Below, one piece after another: positions 61,266 to 64,000 of a stretch of DNA of 64,000 nt. The translations under genes and the position numbers were made by a program. The stretch comes from Chionis minor. Its lineage: Eukaryota > Chordata > Aves > Charadriiformes > Chionididae. Under the pieces are notes generated by a model, which was not told the DNA's origin, did no database searches, and was given only the letters and a program-made list of their open reading frames with translations. Within the stretch, counting starts at the first letter, position 1; each line of letters opens with the position of its first letter. Where the stretch lies: NCBI GenBank assembly GCA_013398295.1, contig VZSF01001340.1, positions 1 to 64,000 on the forward strand, read 5' to 3'.

Positions 61266-61724
61266 GACATGGACCTCTTGGAGCAGGTCCAGAGGAGGCC
61301 ATGAAGATGATCCGAGGGCTGGAGCCCCTCTGCTGTGAGGACAGGCTGGGGGAGGTGGGGGTGTTCAGCCTGGAGAAGAGAAGGCTCTGGGGAGACCTTA
61401 GAGTCCCTTCCAGTCCCTAAAGGGGCTCCAGGAGAGTTGAGGAGGGACTCTGGATGAGGGAGTGGAGCCATAGGATGAGGGGAAACTATTTTAAACGGGA
61501 AGAGGGGAGATTTAGGGGAGATCTGAGGAAGAAATTCTTTCCAGTGAGGGTGGTGAGCCCCTGGCCCAGGTTGCCCGGAGAAGCTGTGGCTGCCCCATCC
61601 CTGGAGGTTCAAGGCCAGGTTGGACGGGGCTTGGAGCAACCTGGGAGGTGTCCCTGCCCAGGGCAGGGGGTTGGAACTAGGTGAGCTTTAAGATCCTTGC
61701 CAACTCTAACCATTCTGTGATTCT
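61266..61724 (+). mobile_element. CR1 LINE 3' fragment
   Basis: This is a 5'-truncated CR1 in sense orientation, about 0.46 kb. It starts at GACATGGACCTCTTGGAGCA, carries the end of ORF2 (ATGAAGATGATCCGAGGGCT corresponds to the KMIRGLEPL segment, then [12 protein letters not shown]), and ends TGCCAACTCTAACCATTCTGTGATTCT. It shares the subfamily phrase GGGACTCTGGATGAGGGAGT and the GTTGGACGGGGCTTGGAGCA block with the minus copy at 12291-13342. Stops and frameshifts break the coding remnant. Confidence 0.95.
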
Positions 61725-64000
61725 CCGTCAGCATAACGGTGGATGGTGAAATGCCTGTCGCCAGGATCTGTCTCACTTTCCCCCCCTCTCTTCTGCATGA
61801 ACTTGCAGGTTGTCGTTTTTTATTGTGTAAGTCACCACCATCAGGGATGATGCCAAAATCATGAACTTGGAGCCAGAGATGAGGAAAAGAGTTTTTCTAA
61901 AGTAATTCTGGTTGTTTGTTTTCCCCTTTCTGGTCTCTGATATCCAACTTAGAAAGGTCCCATTCGTACAGTTGGCTGCAAGCCTGTAATTGTGTAGGAT
62001 CCAATCTGGGAACCGAAATTGCCTTCATTCTAATCTTAGCTCCTGCTACTAGATTTACATAGTGGTAGCAGGTCACTTTACTTCATAATTTATGTCTGTA
62101 ACACTGACTGCATCCTCAGCAGCGTACAAAAAGCAGTGTAATTCCCCTAAAGCTAAAATTTGTCTTGTAGCAGTAAAAAATACCAAGGGAGGTAATTTGA
62201 AGGGGATTTATTTATGATGCTGTTCAGTAACATCCACATTTTGGTTTCTGCCGTTGGTGAAACCGGCTGAAGAGAACTGGGCCGTGGGGTGGCTTTGGGT
62301 GCAGCCAGACAAAACCCCACGGACTCTGTTGGCCTCGTGGGGTAGATGAGGGGTTTGCTTGGAGGCATCCTCCTTGCCGTCACGGCAGCAGCACAGAGGT
62401 CTGCAAGGTAAGCCCAGGACCACAGAGGATGAGCGGGGATGGTGCACGTAGCTCCTGAGCCTTGTGTCAGGTGTTGGTCTCTTATCCGTGACCTTGGAGC
62501 CATCGGTGGCTTTAGGAGCGCCACCGGCTCACGTCTGTAGGTGGGTCTGCCTTTTGAACATCATTTGTGTTACGACCGTGTCAGTTCCCAAAGTGGGGTG
62601 ATGGCCCCGGAATGAGATTCAGGGAAGTTCTGAGCGAGGTCGTGAGCCTGACAGAAATTTCATTTTGTCCGATATTTATTCTGCTGTTTGGGGTTGCATG
62701 GAGTTACTGGTCTGTAAAATGAGGTCGCACCCGGGAAAGAAAGTTTGGGACCTCCTGCTTTAGAGCTTGGGTTGAAATTAATTATTTGTATACCTTGGAG
62801 GGTTGCATTGGTTTTTAAACAAGACAGCTGGGTTAGAAAAACAGTCCGAATTCATTGTGAAACACGTTGTGTGATGGCCAGCTTTTGAACCTTGGTCTCC
62901 CTTGGTGCGCTACCAACCAGAAATTTCAAATTGGCTGCTTAAAATTGGCCGTGTAGTCGCCCAGATATTTCATCATGTTATTTCAAAAAATCCCAGTGGC
63001 TCCAGATGCTCCAGGGCTACGGAGCAGTTCATTGTAGCCGCAGTTGGAAAAGTTGGTGTAGCTGTGTAGCTCGCGTTATGCTCACAGATATTTAGGCAGC
63101 AGAAATGCTGATGCAGAAAGGAAGCTGGCCTGGCTAAAACCAGCTTGAGAGGAAAAAGCGTAGCCAATGTAGAATTGGATGTGAAAAATGCAATACCAAA
63201 GGTGTCAGCTTTGTGGCTCCGAAGGAAAATATTCTCTTAATTTTTCTAAGATGAAAATGACTATAAAAAAATATCTTTTAAAAAGCAGAGTACTCCTCAA
63301 ACACCAATTCCAAATGCCAACAATTCTTAATTTGTGAAAAGAAAAATCTACGGCACAATTACTGTGTTTTCTTGCACAAAGCCTGTGGGCTGTCTGGGAA
63401 ACAAAAAAATGATGAAAGAGCAGAGCCAGGTGTTTGCATGTGCTTTTCAAGGGGAATTTCTCTATATATTTCTCCTTTCCTGATAGCTCCCTTGCCACCC
63501 GTTGCCTCTTCTTTCTACCGGTAAGCTCTCTGGTCTCCCCACTCTCCTCCTCCTTGCTCTTCTGAATCAGTGTCGCAGGCAGGATTATTTTTGAGGTGAA
63601 TATTTATATGCAGGCCATGTTCATAAGAATGAGTCATTTATGTATTCTTTTGAGTCGTGAAGTGCTGACTGTTGTGGGTTTGGGTCCAGCTGACTCTGGA
63701 CACGTATTTGTTTTTCTGCTTGTTGCTTCCTTCTGAAAAAGTCCCGAACAAACGTTGAAAGGTGTTCTGCCTAGGCTTGCGTTGCTAATTAATGTTCAAA
63801 TCGCCGTGTTTTGGGGCTGTTCGGTCGGAGGAGCCGGCACAGCCCTCCCTCGCCAGCCGTGCCCAAGGGATGCCGCGCGGGCAGCGGCTGGTTGCTTGTG
63901 CTCCTCCAGCTGCAAACTCAGCATTTGGTGGAGAAATTTCTCTTCGCCTCATTTTTATGGTTTGACTCATGACTTTATTATTGCATATTCCGAGTTCCAA
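61725..64000. other. Unique noncoding DNA, no gene seen
   Basis: Ordinary mixed-composition sequence to the window end, with no domain-bearing frame, RNA gene or clear transposon. The minus frames at 62153-62524 and 63785-64000 are without recognisable features, the latter reaching the window edge in a small GC-rich patch. Confidence 0.55.

Noticed and set aside
1..64000. CRISPR array, operon, phage or bacterial systems
   Set aside because: No regularly spaced repeats, ribosome-binding sites or compact gene order. Avian CR1 elements and the LTR show vertebrate nuclear DNA.
1..64000. Functional tRNA, rRNA, U6 or 7SK genes
   Set aside because: No full-length match was seen on reading. The only tRNA-like piece (28844-28900) does not form the required stems.

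Overview
This window looks like noncoding DNA from a bird. The diagnostic evidence is four clear CR1 LINE 3' fragments ending in the ATTCTGTGATTCT-type tail that dominates avian genomes, one much older CR1 relic, and a solo endogenous-retrovirus LTR of a type I recall from many non-galliform birds. The base composition (mixed AT-rich and GC-rich blocks, scattered CpG clusters, homopolymer runs) also fits a vertebrate. Nothing resembles bacterial, phage or viral gene organisation. A single ambiguous base (23388) and a 26-base N gap inside a poly(A) tract (43246-43271) show it is a genome assembly.

I found no exon of a host protein-coding gene. Every long open frame is a transposon relic, lies in a GC-rich block where long frames arise by chance, or overlaps low-complexity DNA, and none shows a domain I recognise. 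The window is best read as intergenic or as part of a very large intron, and the sequence alone cannot separate the two.

Layout: 1-4191 unique DNA; 4192-4984 CR1 (+); 4985-9499 unique; 9500-9757 ancient CR1 (+); 9758-12290 unique, with a GT-rich near-palindrome and an AT-rich block; 12291-13342 CR1 (-) with a broken reverse transcriptase relic; 13894-14423 solo LTR (-) with a TATA box, an ATTAAA signal and an imperfect 5-bp target duplication; 14424-26869 unique with several hairpins; 26870-27380 a possible further dispersed repeat; 27381-34925 mostly unique, with a tRNA-like relic near 28845; 34926-35280 a strong CpG island; 35281-39483 AT-rich unique DNA; 39484-39739 CR1 (+); 39740-55313 unique, with inverted repeats, the poly(A)/N gap, a 20-bp tandem repeat and a pyrimidine-rich tract; 55314-55639 a second CpG-rich block; 55640-61265 unique; 61266-61724 CR1 (+); 61725-64000 unique.

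The only features with likely host function are the two CpG-rich blocks (candidate promoters or regulatory islands) and several AT-rich stretches that could be conserved noncoding elements. The latter need cross-species alignment to support them. I did not find a new biological system. The most checkable leads are the 34.9-35.3 kb CpG island, the 16-bp inverted repeat at 42.74-42.82 kb, and the possible unclassified repeat at 26.87-27.38 kb.
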